Source of the DNA: an uncultured Prevotella sp.
GTDB lineage: Bacteria; Bacteroidota; Bacteroidia; Bacteroidales; Bacteroidaceae
Assembly: GCA_905233985.1 (NCBI GenBank)
Contig: CAJOFA010000025.1
Coordinates: 1 to 33,730 of the forward strand
Direction of reading: 5' to 3'
DNA: 33,730 bases
Below are positions 14,849 to 22,918 of the stretch, one piece after another; positions within the stretch are counted from its first letter, which is position 1; each line of letters begins with the position of its first letter. The position numbers and the translations under genes are program-made. The notes beneath the pieces were generated by a model. The model was given only the letters and a program-made list of their open reading frames with translations. It did no database searches and had not been told where the DNA came from.

Positions 14849-16087
14849 ATGAGACGTACACTTGTCATCCTTCTGTCGGTCATTCTCAGCACCGCAGCAC
14901 TGGCTCAGCACCGTGTCTTCGCTCCCGATGTGAAGACGCTGACGGTGGTGGCAGGCAACGACTGGCTCTCGCCTCCTGTGCTGACGATGGGCGAAGACGA
15001 GGTGCTTTCCATCTCGTTCGACCGCATGAGCCATGAATACCAGCAATACACATACCATGTGGAGCATTGCGAAGCCGACTGGACTACCAGCAATGAACTC
15101 TTCGAAGTGGACTGGCTAAAGGGCTTCAATGACCAGCCCATCGAGGACTATGAGGCCTCTGTCAATACGACCGTTCCTTATATACACTATCGCCTGTCTA
15201 TTCCCAACGAGCTGACACAACTGAAGCTCAGCGGCAACTATCGCCTGAGCATTGTTGACGAAGAGGGAGAAACAGTAGCCGAGGTACGCTTCATGGTGTT
15301 GGAAGACATTATGCCCCTGAGCCTGACGGTTAGCACGAATACCGATATCGACGTCAATAACAGCCATCAGCAACTAAGCATGTCGATAGGCTATGGAGGA
15401 CAGAACGTGACACGTCCCCGGGAACAAATCTACACCGTGGTGACGCAGAACCAGCAATGGGATCGCGCCGTGACAAACCCAGCCCCCGACGGCCTCAGCA
15501 ATGGCGGCAAGGGACTGGCATGGAACCATGTCCGTGCACTCATCTTCGATGCCGGCAACGAATATCATAAGTTTGAGACGCTTTCCACGTCACACCCCAC
15601 CATGGGCATCGACCACATGGAATGGGACGGCGAAGCCTATAACGCCTACCCCTTCGAGAACGAGCCGCGCCGCAACTACCTCTATGACGAGGATGCCGAC
15701 GGTGCTTTCTATATCCGCAACAGCGACAACTGGGAGAACAACGTAACGAGTGATTATGTGCGGGTGAACTACTGTATTCGCTGTCCGCAACCGATGGACG
15801 GCACCCTGCTGATAAACGGCACATGGACTACCGATGTCAGCTCCCCCGACACCTATGCCATGACCTACGACGAGACGAACCATTGCTACCGTGCAGCTAT
15901 CTGGCAGAAGCAGGGCTACTATAACTACCAGTACATGCTTCGCCGCGCTGACGGAACACAGGTTAAGGCACCCGTCGAAGGCTCATTCTATCAGACGGAA
16001 AACCGCTACCAGGCCTACGTCTATTACCGCAGCACCATTGGGCGCACCTGGCACCTCGTAGGCTACCGACAAATCATTTTCAAGTAA
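14849..16087 (+). CDS. DUF5103 / type IX secretion plug protein
   Basis: A 412-residue secreted protein with signal peptide (cleavage near LSTAALA-Q). The domain start HRVFAPDVKTLTVVAGNDWLSPPV, the strongly beta-rich body, and the end STIGRTWHLVGYRQIIFK fit DUF5103, whose N-terminal domain was renamed T9SS plug after the Flavobacterium SprA structure, where it closes the periplasmic mouth of the translocon. That role is known from the family, not from this sequence. It implies that a type IX secretion system exists elsewhere in the genome. The stop overlaps the convergent regulator gene by 8 bp. No TAnnTTTG box was found in the short upstream region. Confidence 0.85.
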   Translation: MRRTLVILLSVILSTAALAQHRVFAPDVKTLTVVAGNDWLSPPVLTMGEDEVLSISFDRMSHEYQQYTYHVEHCEADWTTSNELFEVDWLKGFNDQPIEDYEASVNTTVPYIHYRLSIPNELTQLKLSGNYRLSIVDEEGETVAEVRFMVLEDIMPLSLTVSTNTDIDVNNSHQQLSMSIGYGGQNVTRPREQIYTVVTQNQQWDRAVTNPAPDGLSNGGKGLAWNHVRALIFDAGNEYHKFETLSTSHPTMGIDHMEWDGEAYNAYPFENEPRRNYLYDEDADGAFYIRNSDNWENNVTSDYVRVNYCIRCPQPMDGTLLINGTWTTDVSSPDTYAMTYDETNHCYRAAIWQKQGYYNYQYMLRRADGTQVKAPVEGSFYQTENRYQAYVYYRSTIGRTWHLVGYRQIIFK

Positions 16088-18542
16088 ACACCTGCCTGTA
16101 TTCCTCAGGTGTCCTGCCATATTCGTCGAAGAAGCAGGAAGAGAAATACTCAGGAGATTTAAAGCATGCGGCTTCAGCTATCTGCTCAGGCGTATCATCC
16201 GTTTCACGCAGCAAACGGGCTGCCTGTTCCAGACGCCGGTGAAGAACCAGTTTTTTAGGATTGTTATTGATGTTCTGCATAACCAGCGTATAGAACTGAC
16301 TGACTGACACGTTGCCACGCTCTGCGAGGCTACGGAAGGTGACGGACTTGTCCTTGTCGTTGTTCAGAAGCGGCTCGATGCGAAGCATCAGCATGACGAA
16401 GTCGTCACTCATTTCCGTGGAAGCACCGAAAGCTGTCGAATCAGTATCGTTCGTAGCCATTTCAACAGGACTTTTATCACAGCGGTCAAAGAAACTGCGC
16501 AACTGCTTGATCACATACTTCTCGCCATTGTTACGGCGCAGGCGCAGACGCAGATTGCGGGCAAACACCACCATATTGATAATTACCAGCAGCAAGGCGA
16601 TGAAAGCCAACGACAGGAACACGGCAGAGGTTCGCCACCAGGGTTCCTCAACATTAATAAGCCATGTATAGCCCTCGTTCCATGTATCCTGTGACATGGA
16701 AGCCTGTACCTCGACATGATACTCACCGGGTGGCAGCACTCCCAGTCGAAGAGTGAACAAGCCATTCTTGTCAACCAGGCTCTCGTCGATATAATAGGAC
16801 GTCATCTTCCATTCTTTGTCAAGTTCAAGAATACGATAGCGGTAGAAAGTCTGTACGGGACGGAAGTAGTTGAGCGCAGAGAAGGTGAGGTTGATGGAAC
16901 TGTGGTTGTAGTTGACGTTGATGACCGAGGTACGTGTCACTGCCTTGTCGGTGACCATCTTTCCATCTATCTCCGTTCCTGCTTCGACATTAATACCATC
17001 GACCACCAATTTGACAAGCTTGGGGGCAATCTTGAAATCACGATACTCATGGAAATGGAAGTTCCTTGGATGGAAGGTGACCATGTGGTCAAGCGCCTGC
17101 ATGATAATGGTTCCGTCGCCAAGCCGCACAGCACGCCCATTGACAAACGACTCACGGGGCACATTATCAGCCTCTGAGAAACTGAGCATCTGCTCCACCT
17201 TGTTGTTCTCCACCTTGAAACCGGTAATGCCATAGCTGGTGCTGACCCAGATATGATTGTTGGTATCCTCGATAATGGAGTGGACAACATCGTTCAGCAG
17301 TCCGTTCTCACGCTTATATACAATGGGCTTCGCATCGGGAGTCTTATAGAGGCAGAGTCCTTTTCGTGTACCTACCCACGTCCAGCCGCGGCTGTCCTTG
17401 AAGACACAGTTCACGGACTGTCCATTAAACTCCGTGACAACAGGAGACATATGACTCTCAAGAATCTGGTACAACTCGGTAGCTCGCGGATTGCTCCATT
17501 CATAGGCACGAAACGGCGACGGGAAGGGCTTGGAGTAAAGCAGTCCGCGAGACTCGGTACCGACCCACATACCGTTCTGCCTATCAAACTCGATGATATT
17601 GATGTCGGTAAGCAGACGCTGCCCGTTAGTAAGCATCAGTTCCTCCACATGGTTGAAGGCTGAGGAAGCGATGTCGTAAGTCCAGTAGCCATACTCGGAA
17701 GCGAGATAGACGACACTCTCATTGATAACGATGTTATTCAGTTTGTAAGGGAATTCACGTATCACCTTCCACTCGTGTTGCTTGGCGTCAAACTGTAACA
17801 GCACACCCTCTTTACTGCCGTCGCGTATCTGGAAATAGCCTTCCCTATATGGGTAGAGCAACGTCGTGCGCTGATACTTCTTCTGGTCATCCTCACCGTA
17901 TGGCGCCGTACGGAACATTTGCTGACAAGTATTGATGTCGAATCCCACCACCTCGCTGTTTTCATAGAAGAGCAGCAATATGCTCTTTTGAAAGACTGCC
18001 AGGTCCTGAAGATTATAGCGCCGGTCAACAGGGAACGACTGTTTGTAGTCGGGACTGCTGATGACGTTACCGTGCAGCAGCCACGGACTGCCATCCTCAT
18101 CAATGAACAAATCCTCCACCTGATAGTCGGCTCCCATCTCACGGAAGACGGCACTAATGTCGGGGACAAAGCGCTCTGTATTGAGATCAACACAGACAAC
18201 GCATTTCTTGTCTTTGAGCCAATATCGCCTTTGGCGGTCAAAATAAGGATGATAATGTCCCGTATAGTTAGGTAGCTCGTAAAAGTGCTCCTGCGAAGGG
18301 TCGATATGCGTAAAAGTGCTACCGTCGTAGAAATTGATTTGCCCGATGGTGGAAGTAATCAAACGACCTGAAGGTGTACACTTGATGGTCTGTGCGCTAT
18401 TGTCTGCCAGGCCGTTTGCAGCGTTGAACACCACAAATTCCCAGTCACCGTCATCTGCATGTATGTAGGTTGCAAACGACAGAAACAACAACCAAACCAT
18501 CATCTTTCTAAGATTCATCAGGCATTGTTTTGGGTTAAGCAT
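16080..18542 (-). CDS. Membrane sensor with AraC-type DNA-binding domain, no kinase
   Basis: About 820 residues. A signal peptide or first helix (cleavage near YIHA) leads into a periplasmic two-component-type propeller with repeats such as CVFKDSRGWTWVGTRKGL and SIIEDTNNHIWVSTSYGI, then a Y_Y_Y domain (about 550-645; FYRYRILELDKEW, GEYHVEVQ). A single membrane helix follows (about 655-680). Only about 50 cytoplasmic residues separate it from a C-terminal AraC/XylS helix-turn-helix domain (LVLHRRLEQAARLL, IAEAACFKSPEYFSSCFFDEYGRTPEEYR). The HisKA, HATPase and receiver modules of a hybrid two-component system are absent. It would therefore bind a periplasmic ligand and act on DNA directly from the membrane. 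The ATG at 18540-18542 is used; 18516-18518 is also plausible. Confidence 0.9.
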   Translation of the reverse strand: MLNPKQCLMNLRKMMVWLLFLSFATYIHADDGDWEFVVFNAANGLADNSAQTIKCTPSGRLITSTIGQINFYDGSTFTHIDPSQEHFYELPNYTGHYHPYFDRQRRYWLKDKKCVVCVDLNTERFVPDISAVFREMGADYQVEDLFIDEDGSPWLLHGNVISSPDYKQSFPVDRRYNLQDLAVFQKSILLLFYENSEVVGFDINTCQQMFRTAPYGEDDQKKYQRTTLLYPYREGYFQIRDGSKEGVLLQFDAKQHEWKVIREFPYKLNNIVINESVVYLASEYGYWTYDIASSAFNHVEELMLTNGQRLLTDINIIEFDRQNGMWVGTESRGLLYSKPFPSPFRAYEWSNPRATELYQILESHMSPVVTEFNGQSVNCVFKDSRGWTWVGTRKGLCLYKTPDAKPIVYKRENGLLNDVVHSIIEDTNNHIWVSTSYGITGFKVENNKVEQMLSFSEADNVPRESFVNGRAVRLGDGTIIMQALDHMVTFHPRNFHFHEYRDFKIAPKLVKLVVDGINVEAGTEIDGKMVTDKAVTRTSVINVNYNHSSINLTFSALNYFRPVQTFYRYRILELDKEWKMTSYYIDESLVDKNGLFTLRLGVLPPGEYHVEVQASMSQDTWNEGYTWLINVEEPWWRTSAVFLSLAFIALLLVIINMVVFARNLRLRLRRNNGEKYVIKQLRSFFDRCDKSPVEMATNDTDSTAFGASTEMSDDFVMLMLRIEPLLNNDKDKSVTFRSLAERGNVSVSQFYTLVMQNINNNPKKLVLHRRLEQAARLLRETDDTPEQIAEAACFKSPEYFSSCFFDEYGRTPEEYRQVFT

Positions 18543-18568
18543 CAAAGAGACTCTTCGTCTCCTGTGTG

Positions 18569-18576
18569 CAAAAATA
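18569..18576 (-). promoter_or_regulatory. -7 box of the membrane sensor gene
   Basis: The minus strand reads TATTTTTG followed by C, a TAnnTTTG match 27 bp before the ATG at 18542. It is divergent from the promoter at 18627-18657. Confidence 0.5.
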
Positions 18577-18626
18577 CAAATAAATCAGTAAATCACAAAA
18601 AATATCGATATTTTTTTTCTGAAACC

Positions 18627-18657
18627 TTTGCATTTTACTCGTTTCGTCGTACCTTTG
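18627..18657 (+). promoter_or_regulatory. Perfect Bacteroidota promoter before the Cys/His protein
   Basis: TTTG at 18627-18630, exactly 19 bp, then TACCTTTG at 18650-18657: a full match to TTTG-N19-TAnnTTTG. The expected transcription start is close to 18663, the GTG start of the gene, so the message may be leaderless. Confidence 0.85.
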
Positions 18658-18662
18658 CAGCC

Positions 18663-19010
18663 GTGAAACTGACGACAAAACGACATATTGCCTCATGGAT
18701 GCTATTGGCAGTGTTTGTGCCAATGCTACTCCTGTCGTCGCTGCACACTCATGAGGAAAGTACGGCTGCGGCAGAGACAGCATGTACTGACTGCGTCCAC
18801 CACAACTGTCACGGCCATCTCACCCAGATGACCTCGTGGATACACGATTGTGTGCTCTGCCAGTTCCAGTTCATGAAGATGCTGACAGCTGCAGTAATAG
18901 CTGTCGCGGTATATATTCAAGTATGTAAGACGTTTCTTGCTCAGTCATTGTGCGGCGACCATGCTGCCTGCTGTAGCCTTTTCGTCACCCGAGGCCCTCC
19001 TTCATTCTGA
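18663..19010 (+). CDS. Small Cys/His-rich membrane protein
   Basis: 115 residues from a GTG start (KLTTKRHIASW). An N-terminal hydrophobic segment (MLLAVFVPMLLLSSLHTH) is followed by a metal-binding-like cluster, CTDCVHHNCHGHLTQ and HDCVLCQF, then a second hydrophobic segment (TAAVIAVAVYIQVC) and an end VTRGPPSF. I recall similar proteins directly ahead of TonB-dependent receptors in Bacteroidales, without an assigned function. The Cys-x2-Cys-x2-His-x2-Cys-x-His pattern and the receptor that follows suggest a role with a transition metal or haem, which is inference. ATG at 18699 would give a 103-residue protein lacking the basic N-terminus, and GTG fits the promoter better. The stop is 62 bp before the receptor. 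Confidence 0.75.
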   Translation: MKLTTKRHIASWMLLAVFVPMLLLSSLHTHEESTAAAETACTDCVHHNCHGHLTQMTSWIHDCVLCQFQFMKMLTAAVIAVAVYIQVCKTFLAQSLCGDHAACCSLFVTRGPPSF

Positions 19011-19072
19011 TACCGAAGGTTTTACACATACATTTTTGTTATTATATACCATATACATCCATTGACAACAGA

Positions 19073-21238
19073 ATGAAAAAAAGATACATCATTCTGCCCT
19101 TGTTGTGCGTTTGCACGGCAATGGCAGCTCAGGACAACATAGAGAACCATCATCATGCGGAGGACTCCACCGATGTCTTCTACCGCCATCTGAATCTGAA
19201 CGAAGTAACGGTGACCGGCGTCACGGGCAACACGAAGCTGAAGTTCGCCACGGCACCGGTGAGCATCGTCTCACCACAACTGCTGCGCTCCACAGCATCC
19301 ACAAACATCATCGACGCCATAGCCCGTCAGCCGGGTGTCAGCCAGCTGACCACCGGTGGCAGCATCTCGAAACCCATCATCCGCGGATTAGGCTACAACC
19401 GCGTGGTAGTGTTGAGTGAGGGCGTGCGTCAGGAAGGTCAGCAGTGGGGCGATGAGCACGGCGTGGAAGTGGACGGCAGCAGCGTCGGCTCAGTGGAAAT
19501 ACTGAAAGGCCCTGCCTCGCTGATGTACGGCTCCGACGCGATGGCAGGCGTGGTCATTCTCCATGCACAGCCCACACTGGCCGAAGGAGAGATACAGGCC
19601 AATGTCAGCACAGAATATCAGACCAATAACGGACTCTTCGGCTACTCGCTGCAGATAGCCGGCAACCAGCAGGGCTTCGTCTGGGATGCCCGCTACAGCG
19701 ACAAGATGGCCCATGCCTATAAGAACAAGTACGACGGCTACGTGCCGGGCTCGCAGTTCCGTGAACGGGCAGGACGCCTGATGCTGGGCATCAACAAGTC
19801 GTGGGGACATTCCCGGCTGACGTGGACAGCCTATCACCTGACACCGGGTATCGTCGAGGGAGAACGCGACGAGATGACTGGCGAGTTAGTGTGTTCGTCG
19901 GGTTCGCCGACAAGCTACTCCAAGTCCCTACCCTTCCAACAGGTAAAGCACTACAAAGCCGTGTGGGACAACTCGTTCAACCTCCCGTCAGGCTATCTCA
20001 AGGCCATCATCGGCTATCAGCAGAACCGCCGTCAGGAGTTCGAGGAGTCAGCCGACGACTATGAGCTGTACTTCAAGCTCCACACCCTGACCTACGACCT
20101 GCGTTACATAACGAACGAATGGGACGGTTGGACACTATCAACGGGCATCGGCGGCATGTACCAGCAGTCGGGCAACGAGGGCGAGGAATATCTCATCCCC
20201 GACTACCGGCTCTTTGACTTCGGTCTCTATGCTACTGCGACGAAAAGCCTCGGAGAACGGTGGACACTCAGCGGCGGTGTGCGCTACGACCATCGCCGGC
20301 TACATGGTGATGCATTGGAAGAGGTCGGAGCCATGCGCTTCACCGACTTCACCCGCCACTTCAATGGTATGACGGGCAGCGTGGGAGCCGTCTGCAACAT
20401 CAACGACCATTTCAACCTGCGCCTGAACCTGGCACGTGGATTCCGCACGCCGAACATGAGTGAACTGGCTTCCAACGGCGTACACGAGGGTTCCATCCGT
20501 TATGAGTTAGGTTCGCAGGAACTCAAGGCAGAGTATAGCCTGCAAGCCGACCTCGGGATCGACTTCACCTCACCCTATGTCTCGGCACAGCTTGCACTCT
20601 TTGCCAACCGCATCGACAACTACATCTTTACCCATCGGCTGCAGGAAGAGATAGAGCCGGGTTACCTGACCTATGCCTACACTCAGGGCGATGCCCGGCT
20701 GTTGGGCTTTGAGGCTGGCTTCGACTTCCACCCCATCCACGCCGTCCATTTCTCCAACACCTTCTCCTATGTCGATGCACAGCTGATGCACCAGCCCGAG
20801 GAAACGAAGTACCTGCCCTTTACGCCGGCACCCCGATGGTCGTCAGAGCTGAAGTGGGAGCTCTTCCACCACTCACACAGCACCATCGCGCATCACCACT
20901 CGCACCTCGCACCTCGCACCTCGTTCTTCAACAACCTCTACGTCGCCGCCGGCCTCGACTGTTACCTGCGTCAGACACACATCTACAGTGCCGACGACAC
21001 CGAGACCGAGACACCCGGCTATGCGCTGCTCAGCCTCTCCGCCGGCACCGACATCCAGCTGAAGGGCAAGAAGGTCGCCGAGCTGTATGTCACCGCCGAC
21101 AACCTGCTGAACCACGCCTACCAGAGCCACCTGAGCCGCCTCAAGTATGCCGACGAGAACGTCGTCACCGGTCGCCGCGGCGTCTATAACATGGGCCGCA
21201 ACATCACCTTCAAGCTCGTCGTGCCCATCAAATTGTAG
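19073..21238 (+). CDS. TonB-dependent outer-membrane receptor
   Basis: A 721-residue receptor: signal peptide (cleavage near TAMAAQ), a His-rich mature N-terminus (ENHHHAEDS), a plug domain (about 40-165; NEVTVTGV, SKPIIRGLGYNRVVVLSEG, VEILKGPASLMYGSDAMAG), then a beta-barrel ending in GRNITFKLVVPIKL. It has no CarboxypepD domain and no SusD partner, so it is not a SusC. The plug resembles ZnuD-like metal receptors, and a His-rich loop near residues 600-612 (HHSHSTIAHHHSH) would fit metal binding, but part of that loop is coded by 7-bp repeats. With the Cys/His protein upstream it looks like a metal or haem uptake pair under the promoter at 18627-18657. Confidence 0.9.
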   Translation: MKKRYIILPLLCVCTAMAAQDNIENHHHAEDSTDVFYRHLNLNEVTVTGVTGNTKLKFATAPVSIVSPQLLRSTASTNIIDAIARQPGVSQLTTGGSISKPIIRGLGYNRVVVLSEGVRQEGQQWGDEHGVEVDGSSVGSVEILKGPASLMYGSDAMAGVVILHAQPTLAEGEIQANVSTEYQTNNGLFGYSLQIAGNQQGFVWDARYSDKMAHAYKNKYDGYVPGSQFRERAGRLMLGINKSWGHSRLTWTAYHLTPGIVEGERDEMTGELVCSSGSPTSYSKSLPFQQVKHYKAVWDNSFNLPSGYLKAIIGYQQNRRQEFEESADDYELYFKLHTLTYDLRYITNEWDGWTLSTGIGGMYQQSGNEGEEYLIPDYRLFDFGLYATATKSLGERWTLSGGVRYDHRRLHGDALEEVGAMRFTDFTRHFNGMTGSVGAVCNINDHFNLRLNLARGFRTPNMSELASNGVHEGSIRYELGSQELKAEYSLQADLGIDFTSPYVSAQLALFANRIDNYIFTHRLQEEIEPGYLTYAYTQGDARLLGFEAGFDFHPIHAVHFSNTFSYVDAQLMHQPEETKYLPFTPAPRWSSELKWELFHHSHSTIAHHHSHLAPRTSFFNNLYVAAGLDCYLRQTHIYSADDTETETPGYALLSLSAGTDIQLKGKKVAELYVTADNLLNHAYQSHLSRLKYADENVVTGRRGVYNMGRNITFKLVVPIKL
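20899..20923. repeat. Heptad repeat inside the TonB receptor gene
   Basis: CTCGCAC is repeated three times plus CTCG, in perfect register, in the region coding for a predicted extracellular loop (HSHLAPRTS). It is the most regular of the intragenic heptad tracts. Confidence 0.85.
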
Positions 21239-21244
21239 ACACGT

Positions 21245-21527
21245 TCAGGCCAGCGTGATATATCGCGGTATCTTTCCGCCCCGTGGGTTATAGAGCAGCG
21301 GCTCGGTGCTGTAGGTGAAGCGCGCGCCGTCGCAGCCGTTCTGATTCTGGTTCAATGGTATGGCCTCTATCTGTATCATGGCAGCAGGCACCATATAAGG
21401 CGGCTTCTGACTGAGGATAAAGTCAGCGAAATGTAATTTGCAAAAATTGCAAATTACACCTCGCCGTTGTCAACTCCAACAGCAAGGCCGCAGCGATGAT
21501 GACCATCAGACTGGTATACTTCTTCAT
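21245..21527 (-). pseudogene. Small secreted protein gene broken by a 25-nt palindrome
   Basis: An ATG at 21525-21527 on the minus strand opens a signal peptide (MKKYTSLMVIIAAALLLEL) that hits a stop about 34 codons in. In another frame a coding-like C-terminal part runs to TGA at 21245-21247 (FADFILSQKPPYMVPA, then YSTEPLLYNPRGGKIPRYIT). The frames meet at a perfect inverted repeat, 21434-21458. Deleting exactly those 25 nt (283 minus 25 = 258, divisible by 3) fuses them into one 85-residue secreted protein. So the gene was probably intact before the palindrome arrived. The family is not recognised. It lies between the TonB receptor and the thioesterase, convergent with the receptor with a 6-bp gap. 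Confidence 0.6.
21433..21459. repeat. 27-nt perfect palindromic element
   Basis: TGTAATTTGCAA-AAA-TTGCAAATTACA: 12-bp perfect arms around three A. It lies exactly at the frame break of the small secreted gene and is made of the same AATT-type words as several junction repeats. Confidence 0.85.
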
Positions 21528-21542
21528 CCCCCACCCTTTTGG

Positions 21543-22304
21543 TTACCTAAAGCTTACTTTACTGCGGCAGCACTCTGTGCCGTCGGTTCGGACAATGCGG
21601 GTGCAGTACTCGCCGGCGGCGGTCTGCTCGCGATATAACGAGAGCCGGTCACCTGCATGGGCCTCGGCAACATAGGCTATCTCGAAGCGTTTGATGCTGT
21701 GCTCCTTGTACCACTCTAACGGCCAGAGGTCCAGCACGTGCTCTATGTATTTCACGGAATTGATGTGTCCGTTGATATCCACATCATTATAAAAGGTGTC
21801 GATAGTGCGCACAAGCCCGGCTGAGTCGGACATCTTCACTCTCCCACCCTTGTCGATGGGACATTCCTTTTCCTTCTCTATCCAATGGTTGATAGCACCA
21901 TCGTCAATGGAAAGGATGTCGGTGGGCTGGCGCGTCTCGGTGTCTATCATCGCCCAGATGCTACGGCCATAGCCGTAAACCATCCCCCCTCCTTGGGAGG
22001 GGTCGGGGGAGGCTCCTACAACAGCAAAGTTGCGGCTGGTAAAGTAGCGCATGGCACTTTCCACCCAGGTCTCTACGTTGAACTTGGTATATTGCTGCGG
22101 CATCTCGTTCATCTCAATGGCAAGACGCGAGAGCACCCACGAGCGATGGATGGTCATGAGTCGCTTCATGCCGAAGCCACGGTCTGTGGAGTGGAAGTCG
22201 GCAGCATTGAGCATGTGATTGCCCAGATGCCCCATAAACAGCCGTCCAGAGAAGTCACAATGAAACGGCTCAGCCATAAATTCGTAACGTCCTACTTTAT
22301 CCAT
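21543..22304 (-). CDS. Acyl-ACP thioesterase
   Basis: A 253-residue acyl-[ACP] thioesterase of the FatA/FatB-like family (double hotdog fold), which releases free fatty acids from acyl carrier protein in the cytoplasm. Seen: the N-terminal hotdog (HLGNHMLNAADFHS, TIHRSWVLSRLAIEM), YGYGRSIWAMIDTETRQPTD, and in the second hotdog DVDINGHINSVKYIEHVLD, where family catalytic Asn and His fall. An unusual G-rich segment codes for ASPDPSQGGG between strands at about residue 100. It follows ilvN as the last gene of the ilv cluster, as in other Bacteroidales. Why a thioesterase sits there is not known to me; a link to branched-chain fatty acids is possible. Confidence 0.9.
   Translation of the reverse strand: MDKVGRYEFMAEPFHCDFSGRLFMGHLGNHMLNAADFHSTDRGFGMKRLMTIHRSWVLSRLAIEMNEMPQQYTKFNVETWVESAMRYFTSRNFAVVGASPDPSQGGGMVYGYGRSIWAMIDTETRQPTDILSIDDGAINHWIEKEKECPIDKGGRVKMSDSAGLVRTIDTFYNDVDINGHINSVKYIEHVLDLWPLEWYKEHSIKRFEIAYVAEAHAGDRLSLYREQTAAGEYCTRIVRTDGTECCRSKVSFR
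21984..22012. repeat. G/C-rich palindromic insert in the thioesterase gene
   Basis: CCCCCCTCCTTGGGAGGGG followed by TCGGGGGAGG: a near-palindrome plus a partial repeat of its arm. It encodes SPDPSQGGG between two conserved segments of the thioesterase where I expect only a short turn. It differs in type from the heptad tracts. Confidence 0.65.
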
Positions 22305-22333
22305 TGAACATTGAACATTGAACGTTGAACATT
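22303..22333. repeat. Heptad repeat in the ilvN-thioesterase gap
   Basis: ATTGAAC three times, then GTTGAAC and ATT: four heptads in perfect register that begin within the thioesterase start codon and fill the gap to the ilvN stop. Confidence 0.9.
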
Positions 22334-22892
22334 ATAAATTCTTCACTCTTTTATGTTTCTCTCTTTCTTCCAAGAACTCACTCACCTGCTCTTGCTTGCC
22401 ACGGGTAACGGCAATGCGACCCGAGCGGGTGTACTGGAACACACAGCCAAAGGCATCCAATGCCCGATAGAGGGAGATGATGTCGTCGGTAATGCCATAT
22501 TTCATCACGATGACATAAGTGGGGTTCACCTCGGTGATGCTGGCATCGTGACGACGGATGGTTCGTGAAATCTCAGGATTCTGCATCACCATCTCCGTCG
22601 AGAGCTTGTAGAGTCCTGTCTCACGGATAAACAGCTGGTCGTCGGTGAAGTAATTGGCCTTCACCACGTCTATCTTCTTCTCTATCTGCTTGGTAATCTT
22701 CACGATCTGGTCCTCGTCACTCCATGCGGTGATGGTGTACTTATGAACACCCGGGATGCTCGATGCCGACACGTTCAGGCTCTCGATATTCACCTGACGG
22801 CGCGTGAACACAGCCGTTATCTGATTCAAGATACCTGCAATGTTCTCGGAATAGACCAAGAGGGTGTATAGTTTATTATCTTTCTCTTCCAT
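22332..22892 (-). CDS. ilvN: Acetolactate synthase small (regulatory) subunit
   Basis: A 186-residue regulatory subunit. It carries an N-terminal ACT domain (residues about 8-80; YTLLVYSENIAGILNQITAV, RRQVNIESLNVSASSIPG) that in the family binds valine and gives feedback inhibition, then the typical C-terminal domain (ALDAFGCVFQYTRSGRIAVTRG). It ends in a basic tail, REKHKRVKNL. It lies directly downstream of ilvB, with 26 bp filled by an 8-bp repeat. The start ATG (22890-22892) lies at the edge of that repeat. Length and motifs are normal. Confidence 0.95.
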   Translation of the reverse strand: MEEKDNKLYTLLVYSENIAGILNQITAVFTRRQVNIESLNVSASSIPGVHKYTITAWSDEDQIVKITKQIEKKIDVVKANYFTDDQLFIRETGLYKLSTEMVMQNPEISRTIRRHDASITEVNPTYVIVMKYGITDDIISLYRALDAFGCVFQYTRSGRIAVTRGKQEQVSEFLEEREKHKRVKNL

Positions 22893-22915
22893 TTTACTTT
22901 TTTACCTTTTTACCC
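22892..22915. repeat. Three 8-bp repeat units in the ilvB-ilvN gap
   Basis: TTTTACTT, TTTTACCT, TTTTACCC in exact register, occupying the gap between the ilvN start and the ilvB stop. Confidence 0.75.
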
Positions 22916-22918
22916 TTA

